Part shown: piece by piece, positions 17,948-24,080 of the stretch | Position numbering within the stretch: position 1 is the stretch's first letter | Layout: each line of letters opens with the position of its first letter | From: Roseovarius confluentis | Lineage (GTDB): Bacteria > Pseudomonadota > Alphaproteobacteria > Rhodobacterales > Rhodobacteraceae | Assembly (NCBI RefSeq): GCF_002917925.1 | Contig: NZ_PPFE01000001.1 | Span: forward strand, 868,001 to 932,000 | DNA length: 64,000 nucleotides | Direction of reading: 5' to 3' | Notes under the pieces: model-generated | The model's input: the letters and a program-made list of their open reading frames with translations, nothing else | Database searches by the model: none | Told to the model about the DNA's origin: nothing | Position numbers and translations under genes: made by a program

Positions 17948-17977
17948 GACGGTTTCTCCGAATAATGCTGGGGATAA

Positions 17978-18002
17978 AACGTCGCGCCGCCCTATTTGTT
18001 CC
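17978..18002 (-). promoter_or_regulatory. EcfG-type promoter (GGAAC-N16-CGTT), minus strand
   Basis: On the minus strand GGAAC (18002-17998) is followed by 16 bases and CGTT (17981-17978), the -35/-10 consensus of the alphaproteobacterial general stress sigma factor EcfG. It ends about 30 bases before the start of the DUF7218 gene and points towards it. Confidence 0.82.
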
Positions 18003-18060
18003 CGCGAACGTGGTGTAACCGCGATATGTGCAGGCAACGTGCCGATGACCGGAGTGGGTA

Positions 18061-18894
18061 ATGTCGAAGACCGATAACGATCTGATCAAGCAGGAAAAAG
18101 AAAAGGAAGCCGTCGAAGAGGCAGCGGCGCTGTCACCGCGCCTGATTTTCGAGTCGATCCGCCGCAATGGCGAAGAGGAACTTGAACGCCCGATGACCGC
18201 CCTGTGGTTCTCGGGCATCGCCGCCGGTCTGCTGATCTCGTTCTCGGTCCTGAGCGAGGCATTGCTGCGCGCCCATCTGCCCGAGGCCGACTGGGCCTAT
18301 ATCATCGAAAATTTCGGCTATTCGCTTGGGTTCGTGCTTGTGATCATGGCCCGGCTGCAACTTTTCACCGAAAACACCATCACCACCGTTGTCCCCGTGA
18401 TGATCGACCCGTGCGCCCACACCATAGGCCGCACCGCCAGGTTGTGGAGCGCGGTACTGGTGGCCAATATCATCGGCGCCTTCATCGTCGCCGCCTTCTT
18501 CGCCCATGGTGGTGTCCTGACAGAGCCGGTCGCCGCCGCCTTTACCGAACTCAGCGAACACGCCACCAGCTTTCCGCCGTTCGAGGGCTTCATGCGTGGC
18601 ATCCCCGCCGGTATCCTGATCGCGGCGATCGTCTGGATGCTGCCGTCCTCCAAGCGCAACGAGATCGGGCTGATCGTGCTTTTCACATGGCTGATCGCCT
18701 TGGGCGATTTCACCCACGTGATCGCCGGCTCGGTCGAGATGGCCTACCTGATGGTGCAGGGACAGCTCGATGCCACCCCCGCGTTCGTCGGGTTCTTTCT
18801 TCCCGTGCTGCTCGGCAACGTGGTGGGCGGCACCCTGATCTTTACCGTCCTGACCTATGCCCAGGTCATGCCCGAGGTCGACGAGCCCCGCTGA
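18061..18894 (+). CDS. Formate/nitrite transporter (FNT) family membrane protein
   Basis: The 277-residue protein has a charged 35-residue N-terminus and about six membrane segments (about 47-67, 81-100, 129-152, 180-200, 205-225, 240-265), with the FNT topology and the motifs FTENTITTVVPV and GNVVGGTLIFTV. It resembles the YfdC-like branch, more than the FocA formate or NirC nitrite channels. The transported anion is therefore unclear. It lies divergent from the stress operon at 17947 and has no EcfG match of its own. The ATG at 18061 follows GGAGTGGGTA. Confidence 0.85.
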   Translation: MSKTDNDLIKQEKEKEAVEEAAALSPRLIFESIRRNGEEELERPMTALWFSGIAAGLLISFSVLSEALLRAHLPEADWAYIIENFGYSLGFVLVIMARLQLFTENTITTVVPVMIDPCAHTIGRTARLWSAVLVANIIGAFIVAAFFAHGGVLTEPVAAAFTELSEHATSFPPFEGFMRGIPAGILIAAIVWMLPSSKRNEIGLIVLFTWLIALGDFTHVIAGSVEMAYLMVQGQLDATPAFVGFFLPVLLGNVVGGTLIFTVLTYAQVMPEVDEPR

Positions 18895-18911
18895 CCCGCT
18901 CGAAAACGAAA

Positions 18912-18941
18912 ATGCGCGTGACCCTGGCAGGGCACGCGCAT
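18912..18941. terminator. Stem-loop between convergent genes
   Basis: ATGCGCGTG (18912-18920) and CACGCGCAT (18933-18941) form a perfect nine-base stem with a 12-base loop. It lies between the end of the FNT gene (plus) and the end of the small secreted protein gene (minus) and can serve both. A clear T-run is not present on the plus side; on the minus side the stem is followed by TTTTCGTTTT. Confidence 0.78.
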
Positions 18942-18970
18942 CCGTGGCCGTTGAAATCTGTGAGTCGACG

Positions 18971-19264
18971 TTAGTTATACGACGCGAGCCCGATTTGCGC
19001 TTCGCCTTCGTCCAGAGCGCCGCCGTGAATGTCCACGTCGCGCAGCGCATTGTTGCGGTCAAGCACCGTATGCACGCTCAGCACCTTGTTCCCGTGGCTT
19101 TTGCCTGGGTCTGCAATGATCGTTTGAAGCTCGGCGCGGGCGTCGCTGTCAAGCGCTGCCATGTCAACAGCAGCCACGTAGTTTTTCAACTCGTCAGCCA
19201 GCGGCGCGGCTGTTGCGGCCAACGGCATCGTTCCGATCAAAAGTGATAGTACAAAGCGTTTCAT
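18971..19264 (-). CDS. Small secreted protein under EcfG control
   Basis: The 97-residue protein has a signal peptide (MKRFVLSLLIGTMPLAATAA, cleavage near residue 20) and a mature part of about 77 residues without cysteines. I do not recognise a family; the mature part (VHTVLDRNNALRDVDIHGGALDEGEAQ) suggests a periplasmic soluble protein. It has an exact EcfG-type promoter upstream and a terminator downstream, so it is a single-gene stress unit. Confidence 0.72.
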   Translation of the reverse strand: MKRFVLSLLIGTMPLAATAAPLADELKNYVAAVDMAALDSDARAELQTIIADPGKSHGNKVLSVHTVLDRNNALRDVDIHGGALDEGEAQIGLASYN

Positions 19265-19296
19265 CGTTACTCCCCTCTCATAAGGTTCGACAAATA

Positions 19297-19321
19297 AACG
19301 CCTGTAATCTAATAAGGTTCC
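19297..19321 (-). promoter_or_regulatory. EcfG-type promoter (GGAAC-N16-CGTT), minus strand
   Basis: On the minus strand GGAAC (19321-19317), 16 bases, then CGTT (19300-19297). The -10 element ends 32 bases before the ATG of the small secreted protein gene. Confidence 0.85.
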
Positions 19322-19333
19322 CGAAAAATTTAA

Positions 19334-19362
19334 GCACCGCAGCCTGGGACGGGCTGCGGTGC
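19334..19362 (-). terminator. Rho-independent terminator after the two small membrane-protein genes
   Basis: GCACCGCAGCC (19334-19344) and GGCTGCGGTGC (19352-19362) make a perfect 11-base stem with a seven-base loop. On the minus strand it is followed by TTAAATTTTTC, a good T-rich tail, so it most likely ends the 19765-19409 transcript just before the next stress promoter. Confidence 0.85.
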
Positions 19363-19408
19363 TGGGCGCGTTCTACGCGCCGCACTGACAGGGGACGGGG
19401 GGATGCTG

Positions 19409-19558
19409 TCAGCGCGTCTCGGCGGCGTCCCGCCCGGTCTCCGAACGTTCACGCCTATGTTCTTGCCGCTTCACGAAAATCGCGAAGCAAAGGATCGCCA
19501 CGTTTGCGATGATGAACAGCCCGGGGACAAGAATGTCTGCCACGGTACCTGTCTGCAT
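19409..19558 (-). CDS. Very small membrane protein (49 residues)
   Basis: The minus strand from ATG 19558 to TGA at 19411-19409 encodes 49 residues: a short N-terminus, one hydrophobic helix (about 9-29, DILVPGLFIIANVAILCFAIFV) and a charged tail rich in Arg and Glu. It begins three bases after the stop of the 67-residue membrane protein and both share the EcfG-type promoter at 19797-19821 and the terminator at 19334. The tight spacing and single helix suggest a small partner subunit. I do not recognise a family. Confidence 0.62.
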   Translation of the reverse strand: MQTGTVADILVPGLFIIANVAILCFAIFVKRQEHRRERSETGRDAAETR

Positions 19559-19561
19559 CGC

Positions 19562-19765
19562 CTAGTTGTTGGTGTCGGAACCGGCTGAGTTCTCCGTGCT
19601 TGTTGCAGGTGCTTGCACACCATCGCCGGCTTCTTCACCATCGGTGGCCAGAATGTAGAACACGCCGAACAGGATCGCCGCGAAAGCTACAACCAGAAGC
19701 ATCCCGCCGAGGGGACCGATATGGCGCTTTTTTTGACGTTCCAAATTTGTTTCGGGTGCGGACAT
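19562..19765 (-). CDS. Small single-helix membrane protein under EcfG control
   Basis: The 67-residue protein has a positively charged cytoplasmic start (NLERQKKRHIG), one membrane helix (about 19-41, GGMLLVVAFAAILFGVFYILAT) and an acidic, Ser/Thr-rich periplasmic tail. No family is recognised. An exact EcfG promoter lies about 30 bases upstream, and a 49-residue membrane protein gene follows immediately, so the pair may form a small stress-induced membrane complex. Confidence 0.68.
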   Translation of the reverse strand: MSAPETNLERQKKRHIGPLGGMLLVVAFAAILFGVFYILATDGEEAGDGVQAPATSTENSAGSDTNN

Positions 19766-19796
19766 GCTGTCTCCTTGTCGTTTATCTCACTGCACC

Positions 19797-19821
19797 AACG
19801 CCCCGCGTCGGTGCAGGTTCC
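19797..19821 (-). promoter_or_regulatory. EcfG-type promoter (GGAAC-N16-CGTT), minus strand
   Basis: On the minus strand GGAAC (19821-19817), 16 bases, CGTT (19800-19797), ending 31 bases before the ATG of the 67-residue membrane protein. It starts 15 bases after the end of the topoisomerase gene. Confidence 0.85.
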
Positions 19822-19836
19822 AAAAAATGTGCCCGC

Positions 19837-20811
19837 TCACGAAATAAATTTTATCAGCGCCTCTTCACCCCGCCGGAACCCGTCCGCAGGTGTGCCAATC
19901 TTCGGAATGCGCGCGCCATGCGTCCCCGTTTTCAGCCGCGCAAGCTCCAGAACCTCCGGATGTACATAGCTCTTTTGCGCGATAGCCGGCGTATTGTGCA
20001 GACGTTCTGCCGCGGCCTCGGCCAGCGCCTTGATGCTGATAGCGTCCGAATGTGCCGCGACCGCGAAAGCGGCCAGCGTTCCGTGCCAGGTGCGCAGCGT
20101 CTTGGCCGTGGCATTGGCCTGGCACAACTCGTTCAGCTTTGCGTTCAATTGGTCCGACGACACGCCACGCGCATTGCCCTCCTCGTCCAGCCACGACACC
20201 AGCGACGGGCCCGGCAGGTCCTGGCAGGCCTCCATCACCTTGGCCAGCTTCCTGCCGCGCAAGGTCTTTTCCACCTGCTTGCCGCCCTTGCCCTTGAAGG
20301 CCAGCGCAATCGCGTCGCCGTCGATGCTCAGGTGCCGCCGCTTCAGCGTGGTCGCCCCATAGGTCCGGTTTTCCTCGGCATAGGCCCGTGACCCGGGCCG
20401 AAGCGCCGCGCGGTCGACCAGCGCCAGAACCGCTGCCACCGCGGTGTCCTCGCTGCCCACCTCGCCCGAAAGATGATGGTCGATCCAGCGCCGCAGCCGC
20501 GGAAGGCTCTGGCCGAACGCGCCAAGCCCCTCGAACTTGGTCTGCGCCCGTTGCGCGGCCCAGTCGGGATGATACCTGTATTGCTTGCGCGTCCGCACGT
20601 CGCGGCCGGTGGCCAACAGATGCGCATTGCCCATCGGCGCCATCCACACATCGGTATAGGCCGGCGGCACCGCCAGCGCCTGCAACGCGCGCCGCTTCTT
20701 CGGACAGTCGATCCGCGTGCCGTCGACATTGATGTACGAAAATCCCCGACCGCGCTTTTCGCGGCGAATGCCGGGGTTGCTGTCCGGGTAATAGACCAGC
20801 CGCTCTGCCAC
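19837..20811 (-). CDS. DNA topoisomerase IB (poxvirus/bacterial type)
   Basis: The 324-residue protein is a bacterial type IB topoisomerase. It has the N-terminal domain (residues about 20-75, KRGRGFSYINVDG), the catalytic domain with RRWIDHHLSGEVGSEDTAVAAVLALVDRAALRPGS, YGATTLKRRHLSIDGD (catalytic Arg and Lys region), KTLRTWHGTLAAF and the nucleophile Tyr282 in NTPAIAQKSYVHPEV. It nicks one strand and relaxes supercoils without ATP. It starts 19 bases after the Crp/Fnr-type regulator gene, forming a two-gene operon; its end is followed by a stress promoter for the next gene. Confidence 0.92.
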   Translation of the reverse strand: MAERLVYYPDSNPGIRREKRGRGFSYINVDGTRIDCPKKRRALQALAVPPAYTDVWMAPMGNAHLLATGRDVRTRKQYRYHPDWAAQRAQTKFEGLGAFGQSLPRLRRWIDHHLSGEVGSEDTAVAAVLALVDRAALRPGSRAYAEENRTYGATTLKRRHLSIDGDAIALAFKGKGGKQVEKTLRGRKLAKVMEACQDLPGPSLVSWLDEEGNARGVSSDQLNAKLNELCQANATAKTLRTWHGTLAAFAVAAHSDAISIKALAEAAAERLHNTPAIAQKSYVHPEVLELARLKTGTHGARIPKIGTPADGFRRGEEALIKFIS

Positions 20812-20830
20812 GGGCGTTATCCTCCATCGT

Positions 20831-21559
20831 TCAGATTAGAGGACGCGTTGCGAGGGCTCCCGGTTCCACGTTGCCCAGCTGGGCAAGCTCAACTTCTTTG
20901 TGAACGACCAGCGCATCGTCCTGCCAGGTGGCCACCCCGGCCTCGCGCAGGCGCGTCAGCGTCTTGTTGGTATGCACCAGCGACAGGCCCACCGCATCTG
21001 CCAGGTCCTGCTGGCGATAGGGCAACGGCACACGGCCATTCTCGATCATTTCCAGCGCCCGAAGCCGCTGGAAAAAACGATAAAGCGCCCAGGCCACGCG
21101 GGCGACACCGTTCATCTGCCCGACCGTGACCAGCGCTTCGCCCAGCAGCTGCTCTTCTCGCGCGGCCAGGTGTGTCAGGTCAAACGCCCGCTTCGGCTGC
21201 GCCTGGAACAGCCGCCAGAAATCCGATCTGTTGAAGACGCACAGTTTCATCGTCGTGGTCGCCTCGACGGAATGCTGCATCTCGCCCATCACGCCGCTTT
21301 GCAATCCGACGAAATCGCCCGGCAGCACGAAACCGACCACCTGCCGCCGCCCCTCCGCCATTGTCTTGTATCGGATGCCCATGCCGCTCAACGCGGTGTA
21401 AAGCTGGGTCGAAGACGCACCTTCAGCGAGGATCTCGGTCCCCTGTTCGGCGCGCAGTTCCCCGGTCTTGAAGCTCGTCATGAACTCAAGTTCTTCGGCC
21501 GTCATCGCGCCGAATAGTTCCAGTTCCCTCAACGGGCAGGTCCCGCAATCGATCGCCAT
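20831..21559 (-). CDS. Crp/Fnr family transcriptional regulator
   Basis: The 242-residue protein has a cyclic-nucleotide-binding-like beta-roll (about 25-125), a dimer helix (about 130-160) and a winged helix-turn-helix (about 170-225, with RQQDLADAVGLSLVHTNKTLTRLREAG). There are cysteines at 5, 8 and 107. That is fewer than the four ligands of FNR (the CxxC is there, but the other N-terminal ligand is not), so an oxygen-sensitive 4Fe-4S cluster is uncertain. The recognition helix SLVHTNKTLTRL differs from the E-SR of FnrL/FixK, so the target is probably not TTGAT-N4-ATCAA. It is co-transcribed with topoisomerase IB. Confidence 0.85.
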   Translation of the reverse strand: MAIDCGTCPLRELELFGAMTAEELEFMTSFKTGELRAEQGTEILAEGASSTQLYTALSGMGIRYKTMAEGRRQVVGFVLPGDFVGLQSGVMGEMQHSVEATTTMKLCVFNRSDFWRLFQAQPKRAFDLTHLAAREEQLLGEALVTVGQMNGVARVAWALYRFFQRLRALEMIENGRVPLPYRQQDLADAVGLSLVHTNKTLTRLREAGVATWQDDALVVHKEVELAQLGNVEPGALATRPLI

Positions 21560-21634
21560 TCTTGGTATATGTCGCAGTTTAATGTGAGCGTCACGATTCT
21601 ATGCCATGATTGCCTCATACCGAGGGGGTAGTAA

Positions 21635-22036
21635 ATGCAAAAGATTGCGCCGCGCGAAGACCTTGTTCTGGTTTCTTCGCGCAAAATTCTGGAAGCCGCA
21701 GACCTTGCGGATTTCGCGAAATCGCGTTCGCTCGGAGAGGTGATCGTCGAAAGCGATACCGAGCGCGCGCATGTTCTTCTGTCGGAAAACCACTTTTCCT
21801 TCGCGTTCATCGGCTTGCCCGAGACCGAGCGGCGCGACACGCTACTGTCGGCGCTTGCCGCCGGCCATACTCATATCGTGCTGCTCGACGACGACGGATC
21901 CGCGCCGGGGTCATCAGGTGGCATGCGCGTGCTCTCCCGCCCCTTCACTGACGCCGATCTCGAAGGTGCGATCCGGCACGAAGTGGCGCCCGTGGAACAT
22001 ATTTGCACCACAGACCAAACGCCGCCTGCCGCCTGA
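21635..22036 (+). CDS. Receiver-like protein lacking the phosphorylation site (pseudo-receiver, tentative)
   Basis: The 133-residue protein has alternating strand and helix predictions like a response-regulator receiver (EVIVESDTERAHVLL, FAFIGLP, THIVLLDDDG, VLSRPFTDADLEGAI with a K-to-R at the usual Lys position). The acidic pocket and phosphoacceptor Asp are not clearly present. It could therefore be a phosphorylation-independent receiver acting by protein contact. It lies between the Crp/Fnr regulator (divergent) and the EcfG-driven DUF1328 gene, close to the stress regulator phyR. The fold is an inference; the gene itself is well supported by AGGGGG upstream of ATG. Confidence 0.6.
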   Translation: MQKIAPREDLVLVSSRKILEAADLADFAKSRSLGEVIVESDTERAHVLLSENHFSFAFIGLPETERRDTLLSALAAGHTHIVLLDDDGSAPGSSGGMRVLSRPFTDADLEGAIRHEVAPVEHICTTDQTPPAA

Positions 22037-22045
22037 AGAATATCT

Positions 22046-22070
22046 GGAACCAGCCCGCCGCCTGATCGTT
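22046..22070 (+). promoter_or_regulatory. EcfG-type promoter (GGAAC-N16-CGTT)
   Basis: GGAAC at 22046-22050, 16 bases, CGTT at 22067-22070. It is in the gap after the receiver-like gene and 36 bases before the DUF1328 start. Confidence 0.85.
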
Positions 22071-22106
22071 TGTGTCGCGTAACGAGATCAACAAAGGATC
22101 AAGCAG

Positions 22107-22277
22107 ATGCTTCATTGGGCCCTTATATTCCTGGGTGTTGCATTGATCGCCGGCATCTTCGGATTTGGCGGCATCGCATCGGCCTCCGCCGGAATTGCGC
22201 AAGTGCTGTTTGTCATCTTCCTGGTGCTATTCGTCGTGGCCATGGTGGCCCGTGCGCTCGGCGGCCGCACACCGTGA
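22107..22277 (+). CDS. DUF1328 family small membrane protein (YtjA-like)
   Basis: The 56-residue protein consists of two hydrophobic helices ([24 protein letters not shown], then [23 protein letters not shown]). The FGFGGIA motif between them is the mark of the DUF1328/YtjA family, small inner-membrane proteins repeatedly found among stress-induced genes. An exact EcfG promoter precedes it and a strong terminator follows 35 bases after the stop, so it is a monocistronic stress gene. Confidence 0.85.
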   Translation: MLHWALIFLGVALIAGIFGFGGIASASAGIAQVLFVIFLVLFVVAMVARALGGRTP

Positions 22278-22311
22278 CCCGACGACCACAACCGACTGAC
22301 AACATCCTTAA

Positions 22312-22343
22312 GGGGGCTGACCGAAACCGGCAGCCCCCATTTT
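22312..22343 (+). terminator. Rho-independent terminator of the DUF1328 gene
   Basis: GGGGGCTG (22312-22319) pairs with CAGCCCCC (22331-22338) over an 11-base loop, followed by ATTTT. A classical intrinsic terminator. Confidence 0.9.
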
Positions 22344-22449
22344 CATTCGATCGCTTTGCAGTGCCCCGTGCCAAGTCCTCCAAACGCACGAAAAAGCCCC
22401 CCGCACAAATGAACGAGGGGCTTGTGAGCTTGGAAAACTGCGCGGCGGC

Positions 22450-23259
22450 TCAGGCCTTCAGTGTCTCCGTCGACGAAAAGAACATTGCCTGGCTCACTGC
22501 CGAACGAACCTGGTCGGATTGGTACGGTTTCGGGATCAGGAACGCAGGCTCGGGTCCCTCGCCCGTCAGCAGACGCTCGGGGAAGGCGGTGATGAAAATC
22601 ACAGGGATGTCCGGCGCATTTTCCATGATGCGGTTCACGGCATCGATCCCGCTCGATCCGTCGGCCAACTGGATATCCGACAGGATGAGGCTCGGCGTCT
22701 CTTCGTTGAAAAGCTTCAGCGCATCGGTTTCCGTCCGCGCGATGCCGGTGATACGGTGACCCATGTCGCCCACGATGCCTTCCAGGTCCATCGCGATGAT
22801 CGCTTCGTCCTCGATGATCATCACCCGGCCCGACAGCACGCTCGACATTTCCTCATAGGCAATTTCGACCAGCGACCGCGCTTCGTCCTCGGACACGTCC
22901 ATGATGATAGCGACTTCGGAGAAAGTGAATTCCTCGATCGTATGCAGCAACAGCGCCTCGCGCGTGTTCGTGGTCAACTTCGACAAATGCGCCTGCGCCT
23001 TGGCCTGCAATCCTGTATCGTCGTCTGAAAACACGGCGCCGGACGTTGCCCAGATCGGCTGAAACACCTTGAACAGCGCCAATTTCGGGGAAATAGACGC
23101 GTCGAAAACACCGCGGTCGCTCAGCACCGCCTCAAGTGTCGCCATCGCATATTGATCGCCCCGCTCCTGCGACCCTGTAAGCGCGCGCGCATACCGACGA
23201 AGGTAAGGCAAATTTGCACCGATCTTCTCGCTGAGATCCTCGGCAGTCTTTTCAGTCAT
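22450..23259 (-). CDS. phyR: General stress response regulator PhyR (anti-anti-sigma factor)
   Basis: The 269-residue protein has the PhyR order: a sigma-factor-like domain (about 1-140, similar to region 2 and 4 of EcfG) and a receiver domain (about 145-262) with the acidic pair Glu150/Asp151, phosphoacceptor Asp195 in LILSDIQLADGSSG and Lys in PKPYQS. When phosphorylated, it frees its sigma-like domain to bind NepR, releasing EcfG. It is divergent from nepR-ecfG-kinase with a shared palindromic EcfG promoter between, so it is under feedback control by its own pathway. Confidence 0.95.
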   Translation of the reverse strand: MTEKTAEDLSEKIGANLPYLRRYARALTGSQERGDQYAMATLEAVLSDRGVFDASISPKLALFKVFQPIWATSGAVFSDDDTGLQAKAQAHLSKLTTNTREALLLHTIEEFTFSEVAIIMDVSEDEARSLVEIAYEEMSSVLSGRVMIIEDEAIIAMDLEGIVGDMGHRITGIARTETDALKLFNEETPSLILSDIQLADGSSGIDAVNRIMENAPDIPVIFITAFPERLLTGEGPEPAFLIPKPYQSDQVRSAVSQAMFFSSTETLKA

Positions 23260-23290
23260 TTGATTGCTTCCAGTTTTTTTCTACTATCTT

Positions 23291-23322
23291 GGAACCTAAC
23301 GTGTTTGATGGCGTTAGGTTCC
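23291..23322. promoter_or_regulatory. Palindromic bidirectional EcfG promoter for phyR and nepR-ecfG
   Basis: GGAACCTAACG (23291-23301) and CGTTAGGTTCC (23312-23322) are perfect inverted repeats separated by ten bases. Read on either strand the element gives GGAAC-N16-CGTT, the EcfG consensus. On the plus strand the -10 element ends 44 bases before the nepR ATG I prefer (23359); on the minus strand its -10 ends 39 bases before the phyR ATG. Sigma factor can thus bind in only one direction at a time, or as two overlapping copies. Confidence 0.92.
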
Positions 23323-23358
23323 AGACACAGTGCACAGATGTCAAACTTAGAGACAATA

Positions 23359-23535
23359 ATGACCCGAGCAAAACGGACTTCAAGTGTGGATACGACCATT
23401 GACGAGAATCTGAAACGTGCGTTCGACGATGTGGCCAGTGAGCCTCTGCCGTCACGTTTTACCGATCTGTTGGAGCAACTCAAGACCGAGGGCGCGCCCA
23501 AGGGCTCTGATCAGGAATCGGATAACAATTCATGA
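23359..23535 (+). CDS. nepR: Anti-sigma factor NepR
   Basis: The 58-residue protein is the NepR anti-sigma factor of the alphaproteobacterial general stress response. It has the two-helix core DENLKRAFDDVASEPLPSRFTDLLEQL, with the SEPLPSRF turn. It holds EcfG until phosphorylated PhyR captures it. The ATG at 23359 is preferred; another ATG at 23338 in the same frame would add seven residues, but no ribosome binding site precedes it. Its stop overlaps ecfG by ATGA, so the two are made in a fixed ratio. Confidence 0.9.
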   Translation: MTRAKRTSSVDTTIDENLKRAFDDVASEPLPSRFTDLLEQLKTEGAPKGSDQESDNNS

Positions 23536-24080
23536 GCGACCCCCGTGACGAACTGGTGGAACACCTTGGCCCGATGCGGGCTTTCGCCATGAGTCTTACG
23601 CGCAACTCTGCGCTTGCAGATGACATGGTGCAGGATGCGCTCGTCAAGGCGTGGACGAACATCGACAAATTCGAGCCGGGCACCAACATGCGCGCCTGGT
23701 TGTTCACCATCCTTCGCAACACCTATTATTCGCACCACCGCAAGGCGCGTCGCGAGGTCTCGGACACGGACGGCGAACTTGCCGCGTCCTTGGCCAAAAA
23801 GCCCGATCATGACGGACGCCTGCAAATGCGCGACTTCCATACCGCCTTTGAAAAGCTGCCCGACGAACAGCGCGAGGCACTTGTATTGGTCGGTGCGGGC
23901 GGCTTTTCCTACGAGGAAGCGGCCGAAACCTGCGGCGTCGCTGTCGGTACGATCAAAAGCCGCGTCAATCGTGCCCGGGCGCGGCTGGTCGAGTTGATGC
24001 ATCTGGACGAGGATCAGGTCCTGGAAACGACGGACGCGGTCACCGCAGGTATCGTATCGGCGAACAAAAGCGTTGCCTAA
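23532..24080 (+). CDS. ecfG: RNA polymerase sigma factor EcfG (ECF15, general stress response)
   Basis: The 182-residue protein has sigma region 2 (about 10-75, LGPMRAFAMSLTRNSALADDMVQDALVKAWTNID and RAWLFTILRNTYYSHHRKARRE) and sigma region 4 (about 105-165, LPDEQREALVLVGAGGFSYEEAAETCGVAVGTIKSRVNRARARL). Position next to nepR and phyR identifies it as EcfG. It recognises GGAAC-N16/17-CGTT promoters, seven of which are present in this window. Its coding end overlaps the start region of the kinase gene. Confidence 0.96.
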   Translation: MSDPRDELVEHLGPMRAFAMSLTRNSALADDMVQDALVKAWTNIDKFEPGTNMRAWLFTILRNTYYSHHRKARREVSDTDGELAASLAKKPDHDGRLQMRDFHTAFEKLPDEQREALVLVGAGGFSYEEAAETCGVAVGTIKSRVNRARARLVELMHLDEDQVLETTDAVTAGIVSANKSVA

